From NCBI GenBank assembly GCA_018389105.1, contig JACATO010001143.1:124001-188000 (forward strand): 64,000 nucleotides of DNA, in the 5' to 3' direction. The position numbers and the translations under genes were made by a program. This DNA comes from Nautilus pompilius. Lineage: Eukaryota; Mollusca; Cephalopoda; Nautilida; Nautilidae. A model generated the notes under the pieces. It saw nothing but the letters and a program-made list of their open reading frames with translations. It did not search any database and was not told the DNA's origin. Positions 53,591 through 64,000 of the stretch are shown here, piece after piece. How positions within the stretch are numbered: the first letter of the stretch is position 1; each line of letters starts with the position of its first letter.

Positions 53591-54423
53591 GTTTATAAAC
53601 GGTCAAACACTTGAGCTTTCCAGGAACGAGTTGGCACCGTCACAAACGACGGTTTTTCTGCTCAAACACGAGAACTTATCGCCACTATCACTGCTAGGTG
53701 TTCCCCTAACGGCAACATTAAAACCTACCGGGCCAATCAACGATTGCATCGTAGCTCCACATTCAACAAGATGGTCAGGGCCGCTTTTGGGGACGACTGG
53801 GAAGCAAACCGAGACAAGGCTGTCTGACCTTTGTAGGTTTCACCATCAAGCTGTCGAGACGGTTACTACGTCCGTCCAGCTTTAAAATCTGGATGTCAGA
53901 GTAATGATCGTATTGACGCATCATCAAGTGTTCTGAATCATTAGTTGAACTTATTAAGTCCGCCGTCTGCCTAGATAGATGTTGCCGCGTTTATACAGAA
54001 TAGATTAATACCGGAGATCTGGTTAATATCGACGCTGGTGCCTTTTGGATGCCATACCAGCTATTCTTCCGTTTTAGACTTACTATCTAATTACTGCACA
54101 CCGCAAAACGCTTTGCTTCACCGTTCTATACTATAGTATGCTTCATCAGTACCTTATCACACCTCTATTCTATAATACTATCCTGTTACACATTGCATAA
54201 TATGTACATAAGATTATATCAAACTAGCATAGCAAATATAAGCTAGAGTATATAGTAGAACTAAGCTGTTGTACTGCAATTCTCTACGATGTAAAACATA
54301 TACTATATACGATTGTATTATAACTACAGCAGCATAAACTATTACATAGCCATCATACATTACAGGCACACTAAACTCTGGTTCTCTAAGGTAGCCATCA
54401 AAGGAAACGTAAAAATGAATTCT

Positions 54424-54522
54424 TACCTCACGCTCCCCGGGGTCTGCTAAGGATATTGTTCTGGGACACCTCGCATTCTCTGATTTTCGAAAATCTTCAA
54501 AGTCCTTATCTCCTCTAGAAGA
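54424..54522 (-). CDS. Orphan exon candidate upstream of the protease
   Basis: On the - strand ATG opens 33 codons (MSSRGDKDFEDFRKSENARC...) ending at a strong donor, gag|gtaaga. It ends in phase 0, whereas protease exon 2 needs phase 1, so it is not an alternative protease start by simple splicing. Possibly an unrelated short gene or chance. Confidence 0.25.
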
Positions 54523-54549
54523 CATTTGAAAAAGCCAAGAATTCAAAAT

Positions 54550-56190
54550 CCCATTGCTTGTTTCACTGGCAATTGTGCTTTATTTGGGGAGCCTGGTTAT
54601 TGTTTTTATTAGCCCCTTCCCGGGGTTAGCTTGTTCTAAGTGTCAGTGAGCCTGACGCCAACCGAGTGGTTTTTGTTTTGGTTTTAAAGTCCGGGGAATT
54701 CTGAAAATGTGAGACAATTCACGGTATTCTGAGACTGAAAAAAAGCACACACACACACACACAATATTAAATCGATTCCGAGGATAGCAAAAACGGTCTT
54801 CAGTAGCGGTTTCGTCTCCGGCTGGTCGGCAAGGGGTATTAGCATATTTAAATATACCGAAATTATAATAGCTCCTTTTCATTGCCCCCTGTCCCTTATT
54901 AACTAAACAAAACGACCGGGTTCCCCGATCCGTAACACGGTTTCGCAAGTTTAGTCTTCAAATTATTATAGTAACCAATTTACCCGGAGCGGACTCTCCA
55001 TTCTCTGAGGCATGACAGCTACTCAGGATTACGTGTCAGGCCAAGTGTAACCGAAGCCCACCTGGTGGGCAGCCAGATCTTCGACTAGGTCACGTTTTTA
55101 ATGGCCCCACCCATACTCCATCGATCTTGGACCTATTCGCTCATTCGATCATCAGAACGTATCATCGCTAACCTTAGGTTTCCTCGTTCAGATGTTTATA
55201 AGGAAAGAAACAAGTTTACACAATTCATTAAGGGGCAGATTTTCAAAGGGATTTTTCCTAACACGAGTGGAATTTGTAAACGCTTAATTTCCTTCACTGA
55301 ATCGTCTTTCTTATCCGTAAAAGGAGCTGAAGATCGAATCCCGGTCGGCATATCGCCCTTCTTCTCGGTAGGGATCGCTGCGGTGAGGGTCTCGCGAACA
55401 TTCGAAGTGGAACGAGAAGACGCAAGGATACCAAGGAAAGTTAAAAAATCCGCGATGGCCGGACTCGGTGAGGGCAGTCGGGGCCAGTTAGCAGGATTTG
55501 ACAACACACCAGAAAGCCCTCCGGTATCAGCGTCACCTCGGAGTAGTCGCCCATCGCTTTCGTAACCAAATTTTTTTAAAAAAAACGTATGTAATATGGA
55601 TTCTTCAACAGGGTGTCGTCCTCTCCCATTTGGAAAATCTGACTACCACCGAATATTTTTTTTGTTCGTTTTTCCTAAAGAGATATTTATTACAGGCAGA
55701 TCCTAGAGGGATTTACCGTGACGATCCAAACACGCTAGAGGTCGCTACGGGCGGCATCCACTAACAGTGAAAATATGTAAAATTATTCAATGGATGGAAA
55801 ACGCTGTACGTCTCCTCGAACCCTGCAGACCATGGAGGTCAGAAATAAGAAGTTGCCAATTTCTTATTTTTACATGGACAGAGGAGGTTCGTCTTTGTCA
55901 ACTCTTGTAGGTTCCTTAGATCTAAAACCCTTCATGAAGATGCCACACATTACGCGCTAGATCAGTCATTCGCAAGGGAAACCACTCCTGCAACCTTATC
56001 GTATCGTTCTTAATATCTCAAAACTTCAAAACAAACAAACAAACAAACAAAAACTAGTGTAAGTTTGTAAACTTTGAGCTAATTTTATCTCAGACCATCT
56101 GCACATTCTTTTAATTCACTAACTTTTGTTCTCCTGCTTGGTGGTAGCATCTGAGCCCAGGAGAAATTTGGGACCAGTATGTATCCTGCT
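54550..56190. other. Upstream intergenic region of the protease, CpG-rich
   Basis: A CA tract at about 54748-54763. Overlapping open frames on both strands at 55101-55565 and 55507-55196 are in CpG-rich DNA, where stops are rare, and have no domain; they are not called. A CAAA repeat lies near 56030-56050. Confidence 0.35.
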
Positions 56191-56194
56191 ACAG

Positions 56195-56920
56195 CGGTTA
56201 TAATAGTTTGGACACCTGTTTAAAGAATAACAGATTGTAAGAAACAGCAAAGACAAGCAGTAAAATTTGTCATGTTGGTACCTGGTCAAGCCACTTTTTT
56301 TCCAGCAGCAGCAGCAGCTTCTATCCTGTCTGGATTTGAATCAGAGATTTTTGTATAATGATCTGGTCTAGATTCTACTATACCAGTGTGAAGTTTCTTT
56401 AATTCCATCATATTGGTAAGATACAGTGCTGCTCTCAGCTGAAGATACAAATGCTCTTACACTGGTGCTAGAGGAGGGGTTGCCCAGGGAAGAAGTCAAA
56501 AGTGTTGATTTCTCTTCCAGACTTTGGTCATACCAGAGGTGTGGCATGTAGCCCCATCCTCCTCAAGAACATGGGTGTCTAATCTCAGTGAACTTTGTTA
56601 GTACAGTGGCAGAAATGTGCCTAGCGAAATTGAGACGTCCTACTGCCATACTTGATAGTGAATTGAAAATAAAGGAGCTGAGGGTTTTCATTAAGTCTTC
56701 TCCAAATTTAGGTGCAATCTCTAACCATGTGAAATGCTGAAACCTGGACTCATCAGATCTGAGGTTCTGAAGTATTTTATTCTTATTGGACAGAAGAGTT
56801 TCTTGCATGTTACACACCCTCTGAAACCAAGTCAACAGAGAGGTCACTGGACGATTCCTTCCTTTCTGTTGCAGGGGAAATGTCAGCAAGAGAATCTTCA
56901 ATGTGTACCTGGACACAGTG
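56195..56920 (-). pseudogene. Second Tc1-like transposase relic
   Basis: On the - strand at about 56760-56730, NLRSDESRFQHF matches the Tc1 'VLFSDESRF.LF' motif around the second catalytic Asp. At its far end near 56205, GGTGTCCAAACTATTA resembles the usual Tc1 terminus. Frames are broken and the last motif is not recognisable. Confidence 0.45.
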
Positions 56921-56949
56921 AGGTGGTAATATGACAGCCAGCTTTTCCA

Positions 56950-58068
56950 TGTTGTTTAAAATCAAGAAGAAATATCGTATCTCTGGCAAGCTGTCACTGA
57001 CTATGATCGCAGTGTAAACAACTTACGATACAATCTTGGGTAATGGAGAAATATCAGGGGTTTTGGCGGGGTGGTAGTGCACATTAACTGGTCATCTACC
57101 ACCTAACCTCAATACACATACATACATACATAATCACACCTGAAATATGTAAATTTTGTCAGATATATTGTTTTATGGGGCACACCCAAATTATTATAGC
57201 ATGGCACCATTTACGTTCTGTCAAAGGGTTCAATGTTATATACCACACAGACATACATAATATATAAAGAAAAAGAGAGAGAGGAAACAAAAATGGAAAT
57301 AAAAGCATTAACATAAAGATATTAAAGGTAAATCTGTTTATTGACATATCTAGAAGCTTGTTTTCTTGCTATTTTCTGAAAATAAACAAAATTTTAAATA
57401 CATTATCTCCCTTGGCCATGCTTACTTTTTACTGTTTAATTTCCATCATGATTATATTTGTCACTAGTAAGAAAATAATTGACATAGATCTATTTATTTA
57501 AAGTATCATGTCTAAACTAATGTAAAGTGAAATTCTCAACAAAAGAAACTGGATTTATTTTCTTAAAATTCTGAAGGTATAAAAATAATTTTAAAATTTA
57601 CCTGGCTTTGTTTCTTGGATGCTTCCATGGAATAGTGCTAATAATTTCAGGGGAAGACAATCTCCTCCCCATCAATCATTTCTTTTGCTGGCCACATATA
57701 CAAAAACCAATTTACCACCACCTTAAGGTGTCGCCTCAATAACACCTGATAATGTGAGTTACCCTGTGAGTGATTTTAAAATAGTTATTAACAAGCTTCC
57801 ACCATTCTGAGATAAGATAAAAAAGAAAAGAAAATGGAAACTGACCAAAACCAAAGCATTACCAGTCAAAAAAAAATTTATAGCCCCTCCACTTTTTTTT
57901 TTTTTTTTTGTGATTACTAAGTGTATACTCATTTTACTTATTTTTTTAAGAATTACTGCTTTCTTGGTAAGAGAATCATTCCAGGAATCATTCTCAATAC
58001 GATATAGATAAATCACAGGACAACAGATAGGCCCAGAAAGATTCCAAATCTCAGACTGTCCAAAAATT
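56950..58068. other. Spacer / LTA4H 3' flank
   Basis: AT-rich, with a CATA repeat near 57110-57130, TTATCTCCCTTGG near 57405 and a poly-T run near 57892. The LTA4H 3' UTR should lie here, but no close AATAAA stands out. Confidence 0.35.
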
Positions 58069-58189
58069 TCACGGATTCAAGCAGAGATCTTTTGCAACCA
58101 TGGATGCTGTAAGATTGTGCATTTCATTTTTATGACTTATGTAATTCTTAATGGCAATGTCCCGTGCTTCTTCCCACTTGTATAGAGCC
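58069..58189 (-). CDS. LTA4H: LTA4H last exon
   Basis: The acceptor is cctttcag. ALYKWEEARDIAIKNYISHK, then MHNLTASMVAKDLCLNP and TGA at 58071-58069. Matches the conserved 'H.ASMHPVTA.LV.KDL' end. Confidence 0.9.
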
Positions 58190-61100
58190 CTGAAAGGAAA
58201 GTGAACAGTTCCATTCAACAAATAGTTACCATCCCACACAAGGCTTTCCTTCAAACATTCGTGGAACAATTCAAAACATTCAATTTTTCCTTATCTGACA
58301 GTTAGTCAAAACTATAATCCAGTGACGATTCTCATTTTTTCAATGTGGAACTTTTAACAAAGGAGATGCTGCCTTGATTATTTCTCATGATAACATCTTT
58401 TAAACATTGAGAGTTTACTCTCAAACACTTATCCACCCCAAGGTCCCCCCCTCTTTCTGTCCACCCTCTCTCACAAGCCATCTTTCTTTCTCTTCCACCC
58501 TTCCTTTGTCTCACGTCTTCTCTTTATTTCTTTCTCTGTTTCTTGTACTCCCACTTTCTTTCTGCCCCATTTATTTACTTACTTACCTTTCACAAAGATA
58601 TGCATCTATGAAAGCAAAAATCCTGTAAACTATTTTTAATAAAAAAACAGAAAAACAACCAGTCGTCCCAACTGGGTTGTGAAATGCCAGAGGCTGCTTA
58701 CTTATAAAGTGGTCTAACAAATTTCATCCGTCCCTGCTCATTAACAAACTGCAGTGTGTGAGGTATGGCCTCATCCCATCTGGTTTGCAGACACAACAGC
58801 AACCACCTAAAAGACAAAGTTGAAGCCCTCTCAGTTTATATTAATAAAAACAAAAACAACAGAACAGCTCCAACTATACAGTTTACATTACCAGAAATCT
58901 GCTTATTTATTTATTATGGTTCCAATATTTAAAAAAGGCTTTCATGATCTATTTACACAGACTTTAACTTACCTATTTATTTTTTCAAAAGGACATTAAA
59001 CACTTTATTAAAACTTTTCATCTGACCAACATTTTCTTTCTTTTCAGAAATGGAGATGCAATATCTAGCTACATATTTTTATCTGGCTAAAATGTAGAAT
59101 GTACATGGCAACCAATCTTTTCTGTGTAACAGATGAAATTCATTTTAAACTGCTTCAAGATTTATTGATCAGAAGCATACCTGAGATTAGTGTTGCATGG
59201 AAACAGTAGGCAGAAAAGGTAACTAACACAAAACTTTGCACACTCTGTAGTAATTATATTTCCCTTACAATCATGGAAGAATAGTAAACAGAAATAAGGC
59301 ATTTTCGGTGTCACCACAGAAGATACTCCTTCAAACTTGCATGCCAAAATCAGCACATAAACTCCCTATCAGAAGAGAACAAAATGCATTAGCTTGTGAA
59401 AAGCAATAAAATATGCTAGAGATTTGAAGTCAGGGCCTCAACCATAGCAGTCCAGTAGTCTGCCCATAGCTATAGTTCATCCACATCTTGATATGCAGGA
59501 AAAATGAAAAGTCGAAACTGGTAATTAAAAATTGTCAGTAAAGATAATGATAAAAACCTTCAAATCAATTGTTATGAAAGAATTTGTTCCTAAATCTTTA
59601 TATTGGAGTTATTTCCCTTGGATCGTTTCCAAGTAGAAAAGTATTGCTTATTTTATTAAGTTTCAAAATAAAAAAATTACTCTTGAATATATTTTGATAA
59701 TATTAAAAAAACTGAATTATTTATAAAATCGATATTTTTCTCCTTTTTTTGTCATGTAAAAAATTTTTCGTAAGAAACATTTATACAGGTTTTTGCATTC
59801 CATGAGTTATTGACCTTGAATCTTCTCTTTCATTAATTACATTAAATATTTTATGAACATATATGAATTTTATTTTGTGTACATGCATATATTATTAAGA
59901 CCATTCCAAATAAAGAAAAAAAACAAAAGACTGGCCAGTTAGTAAACAATTCAATAATAGTAGTAACCCAAATGTTTCTTATGATCCAAACTCTGCAAGT
60001 TTTAGGTTGCCAATATAACATGAAATCATTTTTTTCAAGTAACAACTTTGGATGCCAACTGCGAGGACACCAACGAGTTTTGAAGGGAGCAAGAGTAGGG
60101 TGTTTGTAGCCAACATTTAAAAAAAAAAAAGGTATTAAGGAGCACTGGGTAAGATTCCTTTCCATAAACAGAGCAGCCAGTAAGTCTGGTACCAGTTGAG
60201 GCCGACTGTGCTTTCTCCTCTGCAGCCTCCCCAGTCCAACAGCACTGCCTCTTAGCTATACCTCCCCAGCTCAACGAGAGCAACAAATGGACCCAAACCT
60301 TCAGTGTGTAAGCCTAAGCAAAAAAATTAGGAGGTAGAGGCTTGCCTTAAGGCCAACCCTCCATCCCTCTTGACAGTACAGGATAGGCCCAAAGTTGTGG
60401 AAGTCCAAGATGTTTGGAGGCATAACAAAAATAAAATAAAAGAAGAAAAATGTTGATTAGGCGTAAGTGGTGCTGAAAACAATTGGCACATCCAGCGATG
60501 ACAAATTTGTCAAGAAATTTTGACAAAACTCTTCCTTGTCTTTAAATGGCATCATAACCAAGCTCATTGATTTAATAATTTGATACTGCCATACACGCAG
60601 AGCTGGGTGCAGATGCTTAAGCAAATGGTAGAATTTATATGAACCTCTGTTGCAGATGTTCAATTTTACATGAAAACCAGCTGATGAGAGCAAATGGAAT
60701 GTCTCAAATCTCTTCCAATAAAAATTAAGCAATTTGAGTCGCTTCCCCCTAGATTGGAAAACCAGTCCAAATCACCTGTGCCTGATCTCTGAATTCTTTA
60801 CTGTAAACATTTGGTAAATTTCCTCCATTCTTTTTACTTTAGCAGTTGAAAATGTTTTCTGAAAAACAGCAAGAGTTAGTTCGTTGACTATATGTCATCT
60901 TGAAATACTTTTTTTTAAAGTAGAGATCACATAAGTTTTAAAATCTTTTTCCTCCATATCTGCAGTAGCAGCCCAAATTATTGCATCACCCAAAATAATG
61001 TTTTTTTATTTTTCAGTGCAATTATCCCCAACCAATGCAGTGTTTTGGGGGTGATTTTTTTCTGATTTTTCGTTTATGTTAACACTCACAGTGCCAGGAA

Positions 61101-62792
61101 AGTGTTTGGGTGTCTCAGCAGAAGCTCAAAGATATGTACAGATGAAATCAGATACATTGGTTGTTCCAAGAAGAAACTGACAGAGAAACTTTTTTTAAGA
61201 GGAAAGGAGGCACCCTTACCTCCAACAGTAGCTGGTTAAAAAACACTTCCACCTGCTTTGGAGACAGAGACTTCAAGTCAGTTAAGGAGAACTGAGATAG
61301 ATCATCTTCATTTGCTTGAACCCAAGATTCACAAAGATTCAGAGAAATGTCTGCAAGATTTGTGTTGTAGCTAAAAGTAATGAGGACACAAAGAAAATTG
61401 AACATAGAAAATTAGTGATGCTAAAAATCATATAAATGCTGTGCAGCACACAATCTTGGTCAACTATGACCCACAACCAAACAGCACACAGCACTGAACA
61501 CAACCAGGACCCACAACCAAACATCAAACAGCATTGAACACAACCAGGACCCACAACCAAACAGCACACAGCATTGAACACAACTACGACACACAACCAA
61601 GCACCATACAGCATTGAACACAACCAGGACCCACAACCAAACACCATACAGCATTGAACACAACCAGGACCCACAACCAAACACCAAACAGCACTGAACA
61701 CAACCAGGACCCACAGCCAAACACCATACAGTATTGAACACAACCAGGACCCACAACCAAACATCAAACAGCATTGAACACAACCAGGACCCACAACCAA
61801 ACAGCACACAGCACTGAACACAACCAGGACCCACAACCAAACACCATACAGCATTGAACACAACCAGGACCCACAACCAAACACCATACAGCATTGAACA
61901 CAACCAGGACCCACAACCAAACACCATACAGTATTGAACACAACCAGGACCCACAAACAAACATCAAACAGCATTGAACACAACCAGGACCCACAACCAA
62001 ACACCATACAGCATTGAACACAACCAGGACCCACAACCAAACACCATACAGCATTGAACACAACCAGGACCCACAACAAACATCAAACAGCATTGAACAC
62101 AACCAGGACCCACACCAAACACCATACACAGCATTGACACAAACCAGGACCCACAACCAAACACCATACAGCATTGAACACAACCAGGACCCACAACCAA
62201 ACACCATACAGCATTGAACACAACCAGGACCCACAACCAAACATCAACACAGCATTGAACACAACCAGGACCCACAACCAAACACCAAACAGCATTGAAC
62301 ACAACCAGAACCCACAACCAAACATCAAACAGCATTGAACACAACCAGGACCCACAACCAAACACCAAACAGCACTGAACACAACCAGGACCCACAACCA
62401 AACACCAAACAGCACTGAACACAACCAGGACCCACAACCAAACACCCACAACCAAACACCATACAGCATTAAACACAACTACGACACACAACCAAGCACC
62501 ATATAGCACTATGCACATCTACAATAAGCACTTAAAGATGTTTTTTTCCTTCTTGACGAAAGAGCTTGCCACCATCCATGTATGTTTTAAAAATATCAAA
62601 AGTTAATGACACAGGTGAGCATTTAAAAAAATGCCCTAGATTAAATTCTGCTGTAATATGACCAACTTCGGAGATCTTTTAAGAGGTCATCTTGTTACTA
62701 AGGACTAGTTCATACTTTGGTTTGACTGGTGGCATGCCAACTCCATAAAACCACTTCTTCCAGTCAACCTCATCAAATACTCCTTCTTTCAC
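58069..62792 (-). CDS. LTA4H: Leukotriene A4 hydrolase, C-terminal part (5 exons, 5' end outside window)
   Basis: LTA4H is a cytosolic M1-family zinc aminopeptidase and epoxide hydrolase. Five exons are visible in transcript order: 62792-62699, 61350-61220, 60858-60776, 58806-58702 and 58189-58069. They total 534 nt (177 codons plus stop) with consistent phases. They cover the end of the linker and the helical C-terminal domain (Leuk-A4-hydro_C). Signatures are DEVDWKKWFYGVGMPPVKP, ANEDDLSQFS, VKNSEIRHRW, EQGRMKFVRPLY and MVAKDL near the C-terminus. In the family the Arg and Lys of GRMKF bind the substrate carboxylate; both are kept. The HExxH zinc site lies right of the window. Aminopeptidase B is the nearest alternative, but the VAKDL ending favours LTA4H. 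Confidence 0.9.
58190..58701 (-). other. LTA4H intron
   Basis: It contains a pyrimidine-rich (CT-rich) stretch at about 58440-58590. No exon. Confidence 0.4.
58702..58806 (-). CDS. LTA4H: LTA4H exon (substrate carboxylate-binding segment)
   Basis: The acceptor is gtcttttag and the donor ataa|gtaagc. WLLLCLQTRWDEAIPHTLQF leads into NEQGRMKFVRPLY, which holds the Arg and Lys equivalent to human Arg563 and Lys565. Confidence 0.88.
58807..60775 (-). other. LTA4H intron
   Basis: AT-rich; a GAGTTATTTCCCTTGGA motif near 59607. No element or exon recognised. Confidence 0.4.
60776..60858 (-). CDS. LTA4H: LTA4H exon (C-terminal helical domain)
   Basis: The acceptor is gtttttcag and the donor acag|gtgatt. 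VKRMEEIYQMFTVKNSEIRH corresponds to the family 'IKRMQEVY.F..INNSEIRFR'. Short, but phase-consistent on both sides. Confidence 0.85.
61220..61350 (-). CDS. LTA4H: LTA4H exon (C-terminal helical domain)
   Basis: Reads ISLNLCESWVQANEDDLSQF, then TDLKSLSPKQVEVFFNQLL. The acceptor cttgcag at 61351-61352 keeps phase with the preceding exon. A second AG at 61371 gives four more codons and fits the family length, but breaks the phase, so the start is uncertain by about 20 nt. The donor is gag|gtaagg. Confidence 0.82.
61445..62520. repeat. 40-bp satellite array (about 27 copies) in an LTA4H intron
   Basis: Tandem units of 40 bp with core CACAACCAGGACCCACAACC, then AAACACCATACAGCATTGAA. Units differ in small blocks (ACCATA / ATCAAA / AGCACA; GCATT / GCACT / GTATT). 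Because 40 is not a multiple of 3 and the unit lacks stops on one strand, several long frames read through it on the - strand; none is a gene. Confidence 0.93.
62699..62792 (-). CDS. LTA4H: LTA4H exon (linker to C-terminal domain)
   Basis: The acceptor is cccctccag and the donor ctta|gtaaca. VDWKKWFYGVGMPPVKPKYE matches the family 'VDW..WLY.PG.PP.KP.YD'. Ends in phase 1. Confidence 0.85.
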
Positions 62793-63774
62793 CTGGAGGG
62801 GAAGAGAGAAAAGGAATGAAAAAGCAACATGTTTTTAACAAATAAGCTACCCCCAATAGAAAAAACAAACAAAATCTTGACTTTAAGGCTGTTGTGAAAA
62901 AAAAAATTTTTTTTTTACGTAAAGGGAGGTAACTCTGGTAAAAAGGTAAGCATTCAAGAAAGGGAAATAATTCGTTTGGAAAAAGAAAACGCATTCCAAA
63001 TCTAGATTATTTAATATTTATATTTTGTTGATTTGCATGAAGCTATATAATGACAAAATATATTGTTTTTTGGAAATACTTTCTCTGAAAAACTGTAAAT
63101 AAATTTTGTAACATTTTAGCCTGATTACCATTACATACTTTATAAAGCAAATGTTGTCAAATATATATACACAGTTAAAAAAAAAGCAGCAAAAGGATAT
63201 TGAATGAATCTCACTGAATGAATGTATTTCTTCAATAAACAAACGTTTGGTATAACACACACAAGTGCATACAATGTTAGCATCTGGTCATAACATCGCA
63301 TATCTTGATATATGGCAGAATGATTGAGGCATATACAATCAATGTTAACACTTATTAATAACATTGTATCACACTCAGAATCCAAACAGGACATACAAAA
63401 ATGTCTCTAGCTCCTGAGAAGAGCAGAAATCCAGGGAATCCTCATCTTTCCTGAAGTGGCACACCCAGTTCTAGGAACTCATGTATAAGCTGTGCATGTT
63501 GTCATGCATCTACCCCAGATGTCCACACATTGTCATGGCAAAAGGTCAGGAGGTGACATGGATGGATTTTTCAGGCTGGAGAGTTTTTATCTCTCAGCCA
63601 CTGTCATCCTGGAATATCTGACTAACACCCCTACATTTGGTAGAAGGCACAATGTAAACTTTAATGATATCTGATACAGACTTGGCAATGATACCAGATC
63701 CTCATGCATATCTGTCATGCAGATAATGGTAGCCAAACGGTACTGTTCTCCTTTGATATTGCCCAATCCTCACA
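62793..63774 (-). other. LTA4H intron / right flank
   Basis: AT-rich. It holds AAAGGGAGGTAACTC near 62924. No further LTA4H exon could be found in the window. Confidence 0.4.
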
Positions 63775-63870
63775 CAGTTCAGTTATTACAAGGAACCAGT
63801 AAGACATCATGGAGGCCCCCATTTCAGTTCAGTTATTACAAAGAGACAGGAAGGCATAATGGCATATGTA
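63775..63870 (+). repeat. Dispersed relative of the 62-bp minisatellite (two units)
   Basis: Two units with core CAGTTCAGTTATTACAA, then a GACAGGAAGGCATAATGG type tail and a CCCCC junction. This is the reverse complement of the unit at 38239-39236, at lower identity. Confidence 0.65.
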
Positions 63871-64000
63871 GGAACCCCATCAGGGAAAATGCTATAAATA
63901 ACCATATGACCAGAAATTCCCTAAGAAGCAAAGGTAAAGCACTTGAGTTTCTTTACGGACTTATTAAAAAGTAGATACATGTTTCTAGATAAAAATCATG

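Noticed and set aside
55101-55565. Opposed open frames of 154 and 103 codons
   Set aside because: They sit in CpG-rich DNA where stops are rare; neither has a recognisable domain, promoter or splice support.
59162-59356. 64-codon frame in an LTA4H intron as an extra exon
   Set aside because: Its peptide does not resemble LTA4H, and the exons on both sides already join in phase with full family coverage.
61339-62518. Several long - strand frames (up to 246 codons) rich in Val, Trp and Cys
   Set aside because: They are translations of the 40-bp satellite in different frames, with the same peptide period of 40 residues in each.

Overview
This is a piece of an animal nuclear genome. It has spliced genes with consensus GT/AG junctions, AT-rich introns and intergenic DNA full of homopolymers, and many decayed DNA transposons, tRNA-derived SINEs and tandem repeats. 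The gene content and repeat style suggest a lophotrochozoan, most likely a mollusc; that placement is inference. No rRNA gene, functional tRNA gene or CRISPR array was seen.

Three genes can be followed exon by exon. (1) The 3' part of a WNK-family kinase runs on the + strand from 2952 to 25363 in ten exons that keep one reading frame (3,978 nt). It carries the second PF2/OSR1-C-like domain, a very large Gln/Ser-rich exon with two RFx[V/I] motifs, a C-terminal coiled coil and the stop. The kinase domain lies left of the window. (2) A complete secreted multidomain serine protease runs on the - strand from 53406 to 34651 in 16 coding exons that sum to 2,763 nt (920 aa). Domain order is signal peptide, CUB, CUB, CUB, EGF, EGF, Ig, Ig, trypsin, with the catalytic triad intact. 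(3) The last five exons of leukotriene A4 hydrolase lie on the - strand from 62792 to 58069.

Between WNK and the protease (25.9-34.6 kb) there are only weak, unconnected exon candidates. Most of the rest is intron or spacer holding repeats: two defective copies of a TTA-flanked transposon encoding an uncharacterised zinc-finger/transposase-like protein (8255-10003 and 22488-23953), a hAT/BED relic, a Tigger-like element, two piggyBac-type MITEs with perfect TTAA flanks, a Penelope-like reverse-transcriptase relic, two Tc1-like relics, several SINEs, a 62-bp minisatellite with poly-G junctions and a 40-bp satellite.

The most notable single item is the protease: three CUBs, two EGFs and two Ig domains ahead of a trypsin domain match none of the standard complement, ovochymase or neurotrypsin layouts I know. 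The transposon pair is second: the two copies keep complementary parts of one protein and share terminal repeats. The 5' half of the protease gene and its upstream flank (about 46.7-56 kb) are visibly richer in GC and CpG than either side.
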